A stretch of DNA of 18,651 bases from Dehalococcoidia bacterium UBA2979 (GCA_002348225.1 DEAP01000034.1:1-18651), one strand, 5' to 3'. Positions 1 to 7,834 are shown, numbered from the stretch's first letter. The notes: generated from the sequence alone by a model not told the origin. Program-made: numbers and translations.

Positions 1-224
1 CTAACAATATGAGCCCCACACCAGAATCCCTGGCAAGTCTGGACATCCCCGTACTCGCGATTGTGGGCTCAGAGGATATTGTTATTCCGCCACCCCTTAT
101 AAAAACTTTTGCCGACTTGGCACCGAATTCTCGGTACGTGGAAATACCAAACATTGGACACTCTCTTTATTTTGAAGATCCAGATCAATTCAACCGATTA
201 ATAGAAACTTTTCTTGCGGAATAG
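1..224 (+). CDS. Alpha/beta hydrolase, C-terminal fragment (cut by window edge)
   Basis: The reading frame is open from the left edge to the TAG at 222-224, so the true start lies outside the window. The visible ~73 residues match the end of an alpha/beta-hydrolase fold. A strand reading IPVLAIVGSEDIVIPP carries the acid residue of the triad (Asp in GSED). Then comes a helix and the strand with NIGHS, which supplies the catalytic His, followed by the closing helix ending in FLAE. The nucleophile elbow is missing because it lies upstream. The substrate cannot be inferred. An ATG at position 9 is internal to the fold and is not a likely start. The next gene begins 29 bases later on the same strand with its own Shine-Dalgarno, so the two may be cotranscribed. 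Confidence 0.8.
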   Translation, partial: NNMSPTPESLASLDIPVLAIVGSEDIVIPPPLIKTFADLAPNSRYVEIPNIGHSLYFEDPDQFNRLIETFLAE

Positions 225-253
225 CGAAAATAATCACTTAGAGTGGAGAACTC

Positions 254-673
254 ATGACAGACCAGGATCAAACTGCGGAGACAGAAACAAAGAAACTCAA
301 CGTATTTTTTGATGTCGACAACACGCTGATAATGTGGAACGGGAAATTAAGAAACCACACGCGGGAAGTGTTTGAAGCACTTCGTGAAGAGGGCCACACT
401 ATATACATTTGGTCTGGGGTAGGAATCCGACGCTGGGATATGAGACGCCACGAACTAGACGGAATGGTCGAGGATTATTTCATAAAGCCTCTCGATAATC
501 ATCATGAAAAACTACCTGCCCTAGGTGTGACGATCATGCCCGACTATGTAATCGATGATCATAGATCAGTTGTAGATGCGTTTGTGGGTTATCACATACC
601 GGATGAGGCCGGACCCGATGATGATGAATTACTGAAAGTGCTCGAAGAGATTAGAACGCTCGCCAAAAGCTAA
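254..673 (+). CDS. Small HAD-superfamily hydrolase-like protein
   Basis: This 139-residue protein has HAD-fold landmarks. Motif I is FFDVDNTL, with Asp20 and Asp22 as expected nucleophile and acid/base. Motif II is YIWSG with Ser54. A Lys at 78 in FIKPL could be motif III, and motif IV is DYVIDDH with Asp101/Asp102 as likely Mg2+ ligands. There is no cap domain of any size, so it resembles minimal phosphatases or unclassified HAD proteins; the substrate is unknown. The start is supported by GGAGA at 245-249, a few bases before the ATG. The first 14 residues are polar and probably disordered, and the C-terminal part is acidic (GPDDDE). It follows the hydrolase fragment closely and converges on the 696-992 gene. 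Confidence 0.8.
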   Translation: MTDQDQTAETETKKLNVFFDVDNTLIMWNGKLRNHTREVFEALREEGHTIYIWSGVGIRRWDMRRHELDGMVEDYFIKPLDNHHEKLPALGVTIMPDYVIDDHRSVVDAFVGYHIPDEAGPDDDELLKVLEEIRTLAKS

Positions 674-695
674 TCGGAAAGTGTTCCTTAAAACT

Positions 696-992
696 TTATG
701 AAATTGGAGCATGTTGTGCTTCCTCCATTATCTCCTCAGCCACCTGCACTGCTGCATTACCACTAGGAGAAACGCCGGAGAGACATAGAGGACAGTCTGG
801 CTCGGCAGGAGCCCCTGTGTCCACGAGTTCAGCAACCGAACCACCTTCGTCAAGGATTACCCCACAGGCCGTATCGATATGAGACGCCCAGAATTGTTGC
901 TCACTACGAGGTTCGACATCGTGCAGAATGACCCAATGCCAATTATCACCAAAATCATCTAACAACTTAGCCACTATTGTCATGTCCGACAT
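696..992 (-). CDS. Hypothetical protein with CxxC motif (98 aa)
   Basis: I do not recognise this family. The protein has an N-terminal segment rich in aromatic and acidic residues (DNWHWVILHDVEP), a Cys in DTACG, and a CPLC pair near residue 67. These three Cys could be part of a metal site or a redox pair, but no standard zinc-ribbon spacing is complete. The start at 992 is preceded by AGGA five bases upstream. That Shine-Dalgarno overlaps the stop codon of the dienelactone hydrolase gene, leaving only 7 bases between the two genes, so translation is probably coupled. A second ATG three codons in is possible. It is the last gene of a three-gene minus-strand unit. Confidence 0.7.
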   Translation of the reverse strand: MSDMTIVAKLLDDFGDNWHWVILHDVEPRSEQQFWASHIDTACGVILDEGGSVAELVDTGAPAEPDCPLCLSGVSPSGNAAVQVAEEIMEEAQHAPIS

Positions 993-999
993 ACAGTTC

Positions 1000-1671
1000 C
1001 TAACTTAAATACTTTGAAAACCAAGCAACTGACTTTTCCCAAGAATCACCAGCAGCTTCAGGATGAAATGACGGTCTGGTGTCGTTGAAAAAGGAGTGTT
1101 CTGCCCCTTCATACAATGTTATGTCATTACTCACTCCTGCCGCTGTGAGCGTGCTACGGAGCATATTGACCTGTTCTTCTGGTATTCCCTCGTCCAAAGC
1201 TCCATAGGAGCCCAAAACAGGCGCGCTAATCTGCGAGATTTGTTCTGAGGGTGGCATGCCACCACCGTAATAGACATGCACAGCATCCACATTGGATGTG
1301 GGCCGTATAGCGGTGGCTAAGGTCAGGCCACCGCCCATGCAATAGCCTACGCATCCTACTCGCCCGATACCACGCTCTTCTTTCATATATCTAATCGCCG
1401 CGTCTATTTCGATTGCGGCCACGTCTCTTTCCATCGACATCGCAAGTTTCCTAGCCTCATCAGGCTCATCAGTCGACTCACCATGATACACGTCGGGCGC
1501 CCATGCAAAAAAACCTTCAGCCGCATATCGGTCAGCAATTTCTTCAATATCTGGAGTTAGGCCCCACCACTCTTGTATGACGATTATTCCAGCCTTGGGT
1601 TCGCCATCGGGCTCAGCAAGATAGCCCATTAGTCTTACATCTTTGAATTCAACGTCTACTCGCCTAGTCAT
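1000..1671 (-). CDS. Dienelactone hydrolase family protein
   Basis: This 223-aa protein matches dienelactone hydrolase (carboxymethylenebutenolidase family), an alpha/beta hydrolase with a Cys nucleophile. The nucleophile elbow is GYCMGGG with Cys111, the acid is Asp160 in GALD, and the base is His192 in EHSFF. Glu34 in QEWWG corresponds to the Glu that activates the Cys in the studied enzyme. Length and triad spacing are close to the classical enzyme. Family members hydrolyse lactones or related esters in ring-cleavage pathways, but no ring-cleavage genes lie nearby, so the real substrate is open. The start has a good Shine-Dalgarno (GAGGGA) five to eight bases upstream. It sits 15 bases after the DUF192 lipoprotein gene and 7 before the 98-aa gene. 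Confidence 0.93.
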   Translation of the reverse strand: MTRRVDVEFKDVRLMGYLAEPDGEPKAGIIVIQEWWGLTPDIEEIADRYAAEGFFAWAPDVYHGESTDEPDEARKLAMSMERDVAAIEIDAAIRYMKEERGIGRVGCVGYCMGGGLTLATAIRPTSNVDAVHVYYGGGMPPSEQISQISAPVLGSYGALDEGIPEEQVNMLRSTLTAAGVSNDITLYEGAEHSFFNDTRPSFHPEAAGDSWEKSVAWFSKYLS

Positions 1672-1686
1672 GATTCCCTCACTACT

Positions 1687-2250
1687 CTACTTTCCATTCA
1701 ACAGTATTCTAAGGATATCTGGCGGAAACTCAATCCTGTCTCCAGGTTCAACTCCGTTTTGCTGATACCAGTCTAATGGAGCCTCGAGAGCATATAGATA
1801 GGGTGCTGGGGGATAGTGATACAGTTCTGTTTGGGCATACATTGAGTCTATTGCTAGAATTGACTTATCGGAGCCGATCCAGGCGATGGAGAGATCAAAG
1901 AACGTATCTACCATCCAAAAGGGAGCATCAGTCTCTTCGACAAACCAAAAGAGCATTCCTTGCTCTCCCAACACATCTCTGCCCGAAAGACCTATTGAGT
2001 ATTCGGAGGCTGGCGGGACTTCCACAGGCAAAGTGGCAATAAAAGTTTGATTTCGGAAAAATCTTATAGCTGGTAGCTCTCTATTCGGATTGGCATTTGT
2101 ACTCGAATTCAAATATTTTTCACTGGGAGCAGCCCCTGACATGTCAGTTGCCGGCGGCGGCATCGTTCGATCTGAGCCAGATGATTCGCTAGTGTCTTCC
2201 ACAGCGCACCCTATAAATAAAATGAGAATAGAAATAGTGAATATCCGCAT
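1687..2250 (-). CDS. DUF192-family lipoprotein
   Basis: Residues 1-14 form a short lipoprotein signal peptide ending in a lipobox FIGC, with Cys15 as the acylation site. A Ser/Pro/Asn-rich linker follows to about residue 60. The rest, about 66-176, matches DUF192: the IGLSGRD and GMLFWF signatures, the FWMVDTFFDLSIAWI core strand pair, and the closing YALEAP...NGVEPGDRI segment. DUF192 proteins are small beta-rich exported proteins of unclear function. AGGG lies seven bases before the ATG. This is the first gene of the minus-strand unit, with divergent gene 2318-3052 starting 68 bases away. The lipoprotein signal implies it sits on the outer face of the cytoplasmic membrane. Confidence 0.88.
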   Translation of the reverse strand: MRIFTISILILFIGCAVEDTSESSGSDRTMPPPATDMSGAAPSEKYLNSSTNANPNRELPAIRFFRNQTFIATLPVEVPPASEYSIGLSGRDVLGEQGMLFWFVEETDAPFWMVDTFFDLSIAWIGSDKSILAIDSMYAQTELYHYPPAPYLYALEAPLDWYQQNGVEPGDRIEFPPDILRILLNGK

Positions 2251-2317
2251 ACGCAGTCCCTGATAGGATTAGAATTGTTGTGGACTAATACTAATCATCG
2301 AGGCCTATATACTGCTA

Positions 2318-3052
2318 ATGATCTCTGAACAAAGAAATCCTGTTGACGTTGCTCTTGAAATTTGGCCCGGGCTGCGGGACGGCAACAACCTCGAAGATCT
2401 ATCAGATCTAGATATCCTACTAGAGTCTCAGGGGATACCAACCGCGTATGGAAGTTCAGAGGGAATATCGGCGACCTTCGGTGGATTCACGGAGTCAGTC
2501 TTATCGGCCGTCACGCTGCCAACTGGAGAGACCACTAGTAGCCTCGAAGAAGCACAATTGCTCTGCCATATCATCGTAACGCGCACTCTCATGTCGGCTG
2601 GACTGCTTGTAGACCGGCGAGTCCAAGAGGCGATGGGACAGGCATACGCGAATACTTGGTGCGTTAAAGGGGACTACAACACAACCCCGTTGGTACTTAG
2701 TGCTTCGCTTTGGTTGATCGCCTTAGACAGTCAAAATCATTCCGATACTCCTTTGATGATTGATTGGACTGCTTCCGTGTATGAAAATTCTCTGATCTGG
2801 GACACAGACTATCGACTTTTTTCTCACTATGACATAAAAGAACGGGCCCTAGATTGGGCCATTCACGTCAGTCACGAAAATGAAAGACACCGAGGTTGCT
2901 CACGCTGGAATATTATCGAGCCTCTTCTCCGAATTGACGATGAAAGAGCCGACCTGGCCGTCACAAATTTTCTTAACCAGCTCGAGGAAGGTGGTGAGAA
3001 TATCTCAGCTCGGTACATTATTGAAAGATCGAGAATTGCAAAGCTTACCTGA
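2318..3052 (+). CDS. Hypothetical protein (244 aa), unrecognised
   Basis: I do not recognise this protein. It appears soluble, with no signal peptide or membrane segment, and is acidic in its N-terminal third. Predicted helical stretches include SLEEAQLLCHIIVTRTLMSAG and a C-terminal ADLAVTNFLNQLEEGG. Trp and Tyr are frequent between about 110 and 165 (NTWC, SLWLI, IDWT, LIWDTDYRLF). A HENERHRGCSRW segment near 186-197 clusters His, Cys and Arg, which could be functional. There is no Shine-Dalgarno before the ATG. A TATACT hexamer lies only four bases upstream, so the mRNA may be leaderless. The composition is that of a real protein, whereas the overlapping frames on both strands are low-complexity. 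Confidence 0.7.
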   Translation: MISEQRNPVDVALEIWPGLRDGNNLEDLSDLDILLESQGIPTAYGSSEGISATFGGFTESVLSAVTLPTGETTSSLEEAQLLCHIIVTRTLMSAGLLVDRRVQEAMGQAYANTWCVKGDYNTTPLVLSASLWLIALDSQNHSDTPLMIDWTASVYENSLIWDTDYRLFSHYDIKERALDWAIHVSHENERHRGCSRWNIIEPLLRIDDERADLAVTNFLNQLEEGGENISARYIIERSRIAKLT

Positions 3053-3064
3053 AACAACAGCTTG

Positions 3065-3280
3065 CTAAATTAAACGGGGCACCCTTTTCCTACCCGGTCT
3101 ACTATCGTAATTAGCCTTGAATTGACGATATTTAGTAACTTGAATCCAATATTTTCCACCTATTTTCGAGGCTGGTAGGTTACCGCCTTTGATTTGTCGT
3201 CTAACTGTTTGCTGGTGGACTCCGAGATCTCTCGCCGCCTCATCAAGATCAATATAGTCGTCGAAAGGATTTTCGGGCAT
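3065..3280 (-). CDS. Small excisionase-type helix-turn-helix DNA-binding protein
   Basis: A 71-aa basic protein whose residues 8-46 match the excisionase/MerR-like winged-helix fold (helix_turn_helix 17 type): YIDLDEAARDLGVHQQTVRRQIKGG, then the wing LPASKIGGKYWI. The tail is strongly basic (RPGRKRVPRLI). I chose the ATG at 3280, giving MPENPFDD, because GGAG lies nine bases upstream. The frame extends to a TTG at 3295, but that codon overlaps this Shine-Dalgarno. Family members act as phage or plasmid excision factors or as small transcription regulators. No integrase or prophage genes adjoin it (the recombinase at 14.4 kb is far away), so a regulator role is more likely. It ends 12 bases from the convergent 244-aa gene. 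Confidence 0.85.
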   Translation of the reverse strand: MPENPFDDYIDLDEAARDLGVHQQTVRRQIKGGNLPASKIGGKYWIQVTKYRQFKANYDSRPGRKRVPRLI

Positions 3281-3313
3281 CGCGGGGTACTCCAAGGTCC
3301 CACCGCACTTTAT

Positions 3314-3342
3314 ATTTTAAGAGACTCGAATAATTACTTCAA
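3314..3342 (-). promoter_or_regulatory. Candidate sigma-70 promoter for the small HTH gene
   Basis: On the minus strand, TTGAAG (3342-3337) and TAAAAT (3319-3314) are separated by exactly 17 bases. The -10 ends 33 bases before the ATG at 3280, leaving a leader long enough for the GGAG Shine-Dalgarno. A perfect TTGACA also occurs slightly further out (3362-3357), with AGTAAT 18 bases downstream as a second, overlapping option. Sequence match only. Confidence 0.4.
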
Positions 3343-3400
3343 GCGCACGACCGCACTGTCAAGAAATTTGTGTGAGTTCATTTTGAGGCTTCACAGTTAA

Positions 3401-3431
3401 CAATACGAAGCAAATAAGCTAGCTTGTATTG
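3401..3431. repeat. Imperfect inverted repeat upstream of the alpha/beta hydrolase
   Basis: CAATAC (3401-3406) pairs with GTATTG (3426-3431), and AAGC (3408-3411) with GCTT (3422-3425) around one bulged G. The loop is ten bases. The region also contains the palindrome AAGCTAGCTT (3416-3425). It lies in the 231-base divergent intergenic region between the HTH gene and the hydrolase, upstream of the candidate hydrolase promoter. It has no T-run, so an operator is more likely than a terminator. The small HTH protein encoded beside it is an obvious candidate binder, but that is only inference. Confidence 0.3.
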
Positions 3432-3462
3432 TAGAAGTGATCGATTGGTTTTATCATTACCC

Positions 3463-3489
3463 TTCGACCAGCATACAGTGGATTACAAT
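3463..3489 (+). promoter_or_regulatory. Candidate promoter for the alpha/beta hydrolase gene
   Basis: TACAAT at 3484-3489 is a good -10 match, with TTCGAC at 3463-3468 as a possible -35. The 15-base spacing is shorter than ideal. The -10 lies 22 bases before the ATG at 3512, leaving room for the GAGG Shine-Dalgarno at 3503-3506. Confidence 0.3.
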
Positions 3490-3511
3490 TTTTTGAATTT
3501 AGCGAGGCACG

Positions 3512-4369
3512 ATGTCACCAAAGAGCGAATTTATTCAGGTGAATAGACTACAAATACACTACCAAGAGTGGGGTGAATCAAAAGACAAGCATGCCGTGAT
3601 ACTTCTCCATGGATTTGCCTCGACCTCAAACTGCTGGAATGAAGTTGGTGAGGAGCTATCTAAGGATTATCGAGTGATCGCGGTGGATCAAAGGGGTCAC
3701 GGCCAATCTGAGTCTGATCCTGAACACGATTATTCTAGAGCGAGTCAAGTTGATGATCTGCATGAACTGGTCGAACAAATGGGACTCGAGACAATAACCT
3801 TGGTGGGGCACTCAATGGGTGGAGCCAACGCCATATGCTACGCCGCAGATCGACCTGATGTAGTGTCAGCGCTTGTCCTAGTAGAGACTGCCTCCGACAT
3901 TTTGCGTGGCGGACTTGAAAATCTCAAAAGGTTACTCAAGTCATCCGAGGAGTTTGAATCACTTACGGATGCTGCTAATGCTCTATACGAGCACCAAAAA
4001 TATGCAGCTCCCGATCAAATTCACCGGCGAGCTCTGGCAACATTCACTGAAACTGTTGACGGAAAATGGACTTGGAATTTTGATGAGGCCTTTCGAAATC
4101 CAAGCGTGCGACCACCTGATCCGGATCCAGGTCAAAGACGACTTGCTGATTTAGGCGAAAGTGCCGAGAAAGTGGTATGCCCCGTAATGATCGTGCGAGG
4201 TGGAAAGACTGACATGTATACACCTGAGTCGATCCAAAGACTGAGTAGAAGAATGGCGAATGCCCGCATTTCACTTATTGAGGAAGTTGGGCACCACGTC
4301 CCTACGGACGACCCCGGGACGCTTTCTCTAAACATTCGTGAATTTTTGCAGTCGCTCCCAGTAATTTAG
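3512..4369 (+). CDS. Alpha/beta hydrolase, Ser-Asp-His type
   Basis: This 285-aa protein is a complete alpha/beta hydrolase. The oxyanion-hole strand is LLHGFAS (residues 31-37), followed by the DQRGHGQS loop. The nucleophile elbow is GHSMGG with Ser101, the likely acid is Asp234 in GGKTD, and the base is His261 in EVGHH. The lid region between about 125 and 205 is helical and unique. The closest general families are esterases, haloalkane or epoxide hydrolases and proline-iminopeptidase-like proteins, so the substrate is not assignable from sequence. GAGG five bases before the ATG supports the start. It is monocistronic: a 231-base divergent upstream region precedes it, and it converges on fabF with only 22 bases between the stop codons. 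Confidence 0.9.
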   Translation: MSPKSEFIQVNRLQIHYQEWGESKDKHAVILLHGFASTSNCWNEVGEELSKDYRVIAVDQRGHGQSESDPEHDYSRASQVDDLHELVEQMGLETITLVGHSMGGANAICYAADRPDVVSALVLVETASDILRGGLENLKRLLKSSEEFESLTDAANALYEHQKYAAPDQIHRRALATFTETVDGKWTWNFDEAFRNPSVRPPDPDPGQRRLADLGESAEKVVCPVMIVRGGKTDMYTPESIQRLSRRMANARISLIEEVGHHVPTDDPGTLSLNIREFLQSLPVI

Positions 4370-4391
4370 GCCCAGAACTTATTTAAATTTC

Positions 4392-5636
4392 CTAGTCCTG
4401 GACACGTCTAAACAGGGCGGCGGCGTTTTGTCCACCCAGTCCAAAGGAATTGGACAAGACTACACTTATCTCGGCTTCCAAGGACTGATTTGGCGTGATT
4501 CTCAAATCACATAAAGGATCTGGATCTTGATAATTAATCGTCGGTGGCACAATGTTGTTGTGCAGAGCAAGTACACTAGCCACCGCCTCTATACCACCAG
4601 CACCGGCAGCGAGATGTCCTGTCATGGATTTAGTGGAAGAAATGTTCGTACGGTAGGCAGCTTCACCAAGGGCAATTTTTATCGCCTCGGTTTCAGTTCT
4701 ATCGTTGTACTGAGTGGAAGTTCCATGGGCATTGATATAGTCAATCTCATCCGCATCAGTTTCGCCGTCGCGTAAAGCTCTCTCCATCGCAAGAGCCTGC
4801 CCATTTGCATCGGGAGCAGTATCATCAGTCGCATCAAACGACCAGCCGACTCCTGATAATTCACAATAGATATTCGCTCCACGTTCTCTAGCTGAAACTT
4901 CGCTTTCGATCATCAAAACGCCCGCACCTTCACCAAGAATGAACCCATCCCGATTAGCGTCGAATGGTCGAGAAGCGTGTTCTGCATCGTCATTGTTCTT
5001 TGATAGAGCACCCATACGGCCCATAGAAGAAAGTGCAAGTGGCGTAATCATCGACTCCGCCCCACCAACAAGAACGGCCTTCGCGTGACCCAGTCGGACC
5101 ATATTGAGGCCGTGTCCCAGCGCGTCCGTACCTGATGCACAGGCCGTATTTATAGTCGTGTTCGGGCCTCTCACGCCTATCTGACGAGCAAGTCTCGCGG
5201 CGGCCATATGCTGGCCCATTCTAGTAATGATGAAGGGGTCGACTCCCTTTGAGCCTTTCTGCAAATATTTTTCCCATTCAGGTCCCATATCCAGAGCATC
5301 TCCTGACGTAGCAATTACCACACCGATGTCATCCGCTCCATATTCATCAGGAATTATCCCAGAGTCTTCTAGTGCCTGGAGGCCAGCTGCTGCTGAGAAC
5401 TGAGCAAATCTACCAGTCCTGCGGGCTACTCTACGCTCAAGATATTGCTCTGGATCGAAATCCTTGACTTCGCCTGCAATCTGTACGATGTGATCAGTGG
5501 GATCGAAACTTGTCACCCGACTGATACCATTCCTGCCGGACCGCAGCCCCTCCCAAAACGAAGGCACATCATTGCCAATTGGAGTCACCGCACCCAACCC
5601 AGTAACGAAAGCCCGATGTAAGGTCCGCTCCGACAT
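4392..5636 (-). CDS. fabF: 3-oxoacyl-ACP synthase II (beta-ketoacyl-ACP synthase, KAS II)
   Basis: FabF condenses malonyl-ACP with acyl-ACP in fatty-acid elongation in the cytoplasm. Numbered from the chosen start (414 aa), the catalytic Cys is C166 in NTACASG, the two histidines are H304 in NAHGTST and H341 in TGHLAAG, and the conserved Lys is K336 in STKSMTG. These positions fall within a few residues of E. coli FabF. The N-terminus (FVTGLGAVTPIG) and the C-terminal SNSFGLGGQN are typical. I prefer the ATG at 5636 because GGAG lies five bases upstream and the family normally starts a few residues before this motif. An ATG at 5651 is also possible, preceded by AGGAAG. No acpP, fabG or fabD is nearby. 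It follows the MFS gene by 46 bases and may be cotranscribed with it. Confidence 0.96.
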   Translation of the reverse strand: MSERTLHRAFVTGLGAVTPIGNDVPSFWEGLRSGRNGISRVTSFDPTDHIVQIAGEVKDFDPEQYLERRVARRTGRFAQFSAAAGLQALEDSGIIPDEYGADDIGVVIATSGDALDMGPEWEKYLQKGSKGVDPFIITRMGQHMAAARLARQIGVRGPNTTINTACASGTDALGHGLNMVRLGHAKAVLVGGAESMITPLALSSMGRMGALSKNNDDAEHASRPFDANRDGFILGEGAGVLMIESEVSARERGANIYCELSGVGWSFDATDDTAPDANGQALAMERALRDGETDADEIDYINAHGTSTQYNDRTETEAIKIALGEAAYRTNISSTKSMTGHLAAGAGGIEAVASVLALHNNIVPPTINYQDPDPLCDLRITPNQSLEAEISVVLSNSFGLGGQNAAALFRRVQD

Positions 5637-5682
5637 AATTTCTCCAATCATCAATATCTTCCTAAATCTTAAGGCATTGTTC

Positions 5683-7539
5683 CTACTTTGAATTTCGCAT
5701 CCTGTACAACGCTAGCACCAGAGCTGAAGCAGCAACGCCAACAGCGGCAGCTGGGAGTATGTCACGAATGATTCTCTCCGCACCAGCCGAGGACGACATA
5801 TGCAGATTTTGCACATCGCCAACTAAACGAGTTTGTATGGATCTATAGTCGCGACTGTCGTTAGTTTGGCTTTTAGGATGCATCGAGTTAGATGCATCGT
5901 CTTGGGTGAGATGAGGATTGTCTCGTTTTTTCCTCTTACCACTTGACGTGCCCGCGTTCAAAAGTCCGTAATCGGATGAAAGTTCTCTCTGATTAGACTC
6001 GTTATCGACATCGTCGCCCATATAGTTCGGGATCGTCTGATTCTCTTTCTTGTCTGACTCAGCAGGTGCTTCTACTGGTGATTCCAAAGATCCTCTTTCT
6101 TCCAGAATCGGCTTATCCACCTCCAGAGACTGGTTCCTTATTGCCAGATTTACATTGATCGCTGGCCAACCCTTGTTACCAGAATCCTCGATAGATACTG
6201 GAAGCTCCTCAGATACTCCGGATACCGAAGAATTTACTACACGCCCTTTTTCCCGTTTTTGTGGTTTTTTGGTAACTGCCACCAGTAATGCCCCTAAAAT
6301 GAAACCAGCAGCAAGTGCAAGATATACTCCGTTGTAGTCACCCACTCGGTCGAAATAGAGAGCAACTGCGACCGGTGCAGAGATACCGAAAGCCTGACTC
6401 ACTGGGGTAGAAACTCCTCTAATCGCCCCTAGATGTGCTCGACCAAAAAATGAGGCCATAAGTGATTCCTGCAACGGGATCTGAGCTCCAATACCAAATC
6501 CCCAGAACATAGTGACCATTACAAATGCCTCATATTGACCAGTAGGACCCACCAGTACCATCAGCATCATTCCTACCCCAGCAATTGAAAAAGCAACTAA
6601 TGTGCAAAGTCGTCCGCCTATTCGCGTCACTAGGGTCGGCCATACAAATTTTGAACCTAGGGCGGCCAATCCCTGAAACAACATGGCGGTCCCAGCCTGC
6701 TCAAACGTGAATCCATGCAAAGTCATAAATGGAATCAAAAAAAACAGGCCAGCGATTAATCCCATTAAACAAAAAGAAAAACCAATCTGAAGTGTCCAAA
6801 GCGATATAGTACGGACGGCCTCCCCCGCTGTGAAGGAATTTTCTAGGTCAGCACGGGCACGAGCAACTCGCTGCTCGTCAGCCGCGTCCTCTTCTCTGGC
6901 ACCATCGGGCAAAAGTCCCATATCTTCTGGCTGACGCCTCATCATCAAGGCGACGGGATATAACACCACCCATGTGACAAATCCGAGCACAACCCAAGCG
7001 TCACGCCAGCCAATTGCACTGATAAGTCCGACCAGTAAGATACCTGTAAATTGAGCGGCTGAGACTCCGGTAGAGGCAATCGATATTGCCCATGCCCTGT
7101 TAGTCACGAACCACTTCGCGACAACCGCATTTAACACCAGGTTCCCTGCCAGTGCCAGTCCAAGAGAAGTAACCACACCACGGATTACAAACCATTCAAA
7201 TAGCGTTTCGATTCGACTCACGTACATCAGTGAAATACCGACTATGGTCGTCCCGAGAATCATGAGTCCACGCGGCCCCCAGCGATCCAATAAGAATCCT
7301 ATAATTCCGCCAGCCAGCGCTGTCGACACCGAGCCAATGGTCACACCCAGTGTGAATTCCGTTTGGGTCCAGCCCAACTCTTCGGTCATCGATGGAAGGA
7401 AAATGCCGCTGCTACTTGACATAATTGACACAGCAACCATTTGAGCTATCAACGCTCCGGCTACGATCCACCAACCATAGAACACGCCGTTTTGGGAATC
7501 AGTACTTGGTTGGGAGTTCAGTTCAATATCCGAGGACAT
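5683..7539 (-). CDS. MFS transporter with long hydrophilic C-terminal extension and extra membrane anchor
   Basis: The first ~430 of 618 residues form a 12-helix major-facilitator transporter of the monocarboxylate/oxalate-formate antiporter-like type. It opens with FYGWWIVAGALIAQ, has the loop 2-3 signature DRWGPRGL, and has a charged central loop (about 205-235) between the two six-helix halves. Such carriers move small organic anions by proton symport or exchange; the substrate is unknown. From about residue 433 the chain becomes ~155 polar residues rich in Ser, Asn, Glu and Lys (including GKRKKRDN). It ends in a hydrophobic helix (ILPAAAVGVAASALVLALY, about 590-610) with a basic tail. That is 150-200 residues longer than usual. 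There is no clear Shine-Dalgarno; TATTAT lies six bases before the ATG, so the mRNA may be leaderless. Confidence 0.9.
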   Translation of the reverse strand: MSSDIELNSQPSTDSQNGVFYGWWIVAGALIAQMVAVSIMSSSSGIFLPSMTEELGWTQTEFTLGVTIGSVSTALAGGIIGFLLDRWGPRGLMILGTTIVGISLMYVSRIETLFEWFVIRGVVTSLGLALAGNLVLNAVVAKWFVTNRAWAISIASTGVSAAQFTGILLVGLISAIGWRDAWVVLGFVTWVVLYPVALMMRRQPEDMGLLPDGAREEDAADEQRVARARADLENSFTAGEAVRTISLWTLQIGFSFCLMGLIAGLFFLIPFMTLHGFTFEQAGTAMLFQGLAALGSKFVWPTLVTRIGGRLCTLVAFSIAGVGMMLMVLVGPTGQYEAFVMVTMFWGFGIGAQIPLQESLMASFFGRAHLGAIRGVSTPVSQAFGISAPVAVALYFDRVGDYNGVYLALAAGFILGALLVAVTKKPQKREKGRVVNSSVSGVSEELPVSIEDSGNKGWPAINVNLAIRNQSLEVDKPILEERGSLESPVEAPAESDKKENQTIPNYMGDDVDNESNQRELSSDYGLLNAGTSSGKRKKRDNPHLTQDDASNSMHPKSQTNDSRDYRSIQTRLVGDVQNLHMSSSAGAERIIRDILPAAAVGVAASALVLALYRMRNSK

Positions 7540-7609
7540 AACAGGATAATAAGCGGGAATCCCACAGGATGGAATCTTCTATCTTCGGCCACTACTATAA
7601 GATTCAATT

Positions 7610-7834
7610 ATGCCGGATTTCAATCTTACCAAACCGACTTCTACGTACGCGATCGAATGTAGATTTCTTCGACGGACCATTGACAAGGAACGACCAGATC
7701 CATACGCGATGATCTGCACCCATATCGTACGGGATGGTAAGGACTGTGTAGGCCCATTTATAGAGGACATCGAGACAGATTGTGGCCTCTGGGAACCTAA
7801 TTCAGACCTAGCCGGAAGGATGAAACGACGCTGA
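7610..7834 (+). CDS. Possible small hypothetical protein (74 aa)
   Basis: This short frame fills part of the 512-base interval between the MFS gene and ffh. Its composition looks like a real protein, with mixed charged and hydrophobic residues and three Cys (ECRF, MICTH, KDCVG) plus a fourth in DCGLW; the PFIEDIETDCGLWEP stretch is not low-complexity. The overlapping reverse frame is Ser/Arg-rich and reads through the foldback hairpin, so I treat that one as a shadow. There is no Shine-Dalgarno. TATAAG lies eight bases before the ATG, like other apparently leaderless starts in this window. No family is recognised. The Cys set might bind metal, but this is unproven. Confidence 0.4.
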   Translation: MPDFNLTKPTSTYAIECRFLRRTIDKERPDPYAMICTHIVRDGKDCVGPFIEDIETDCGLWEPNSDLAGRMKRR

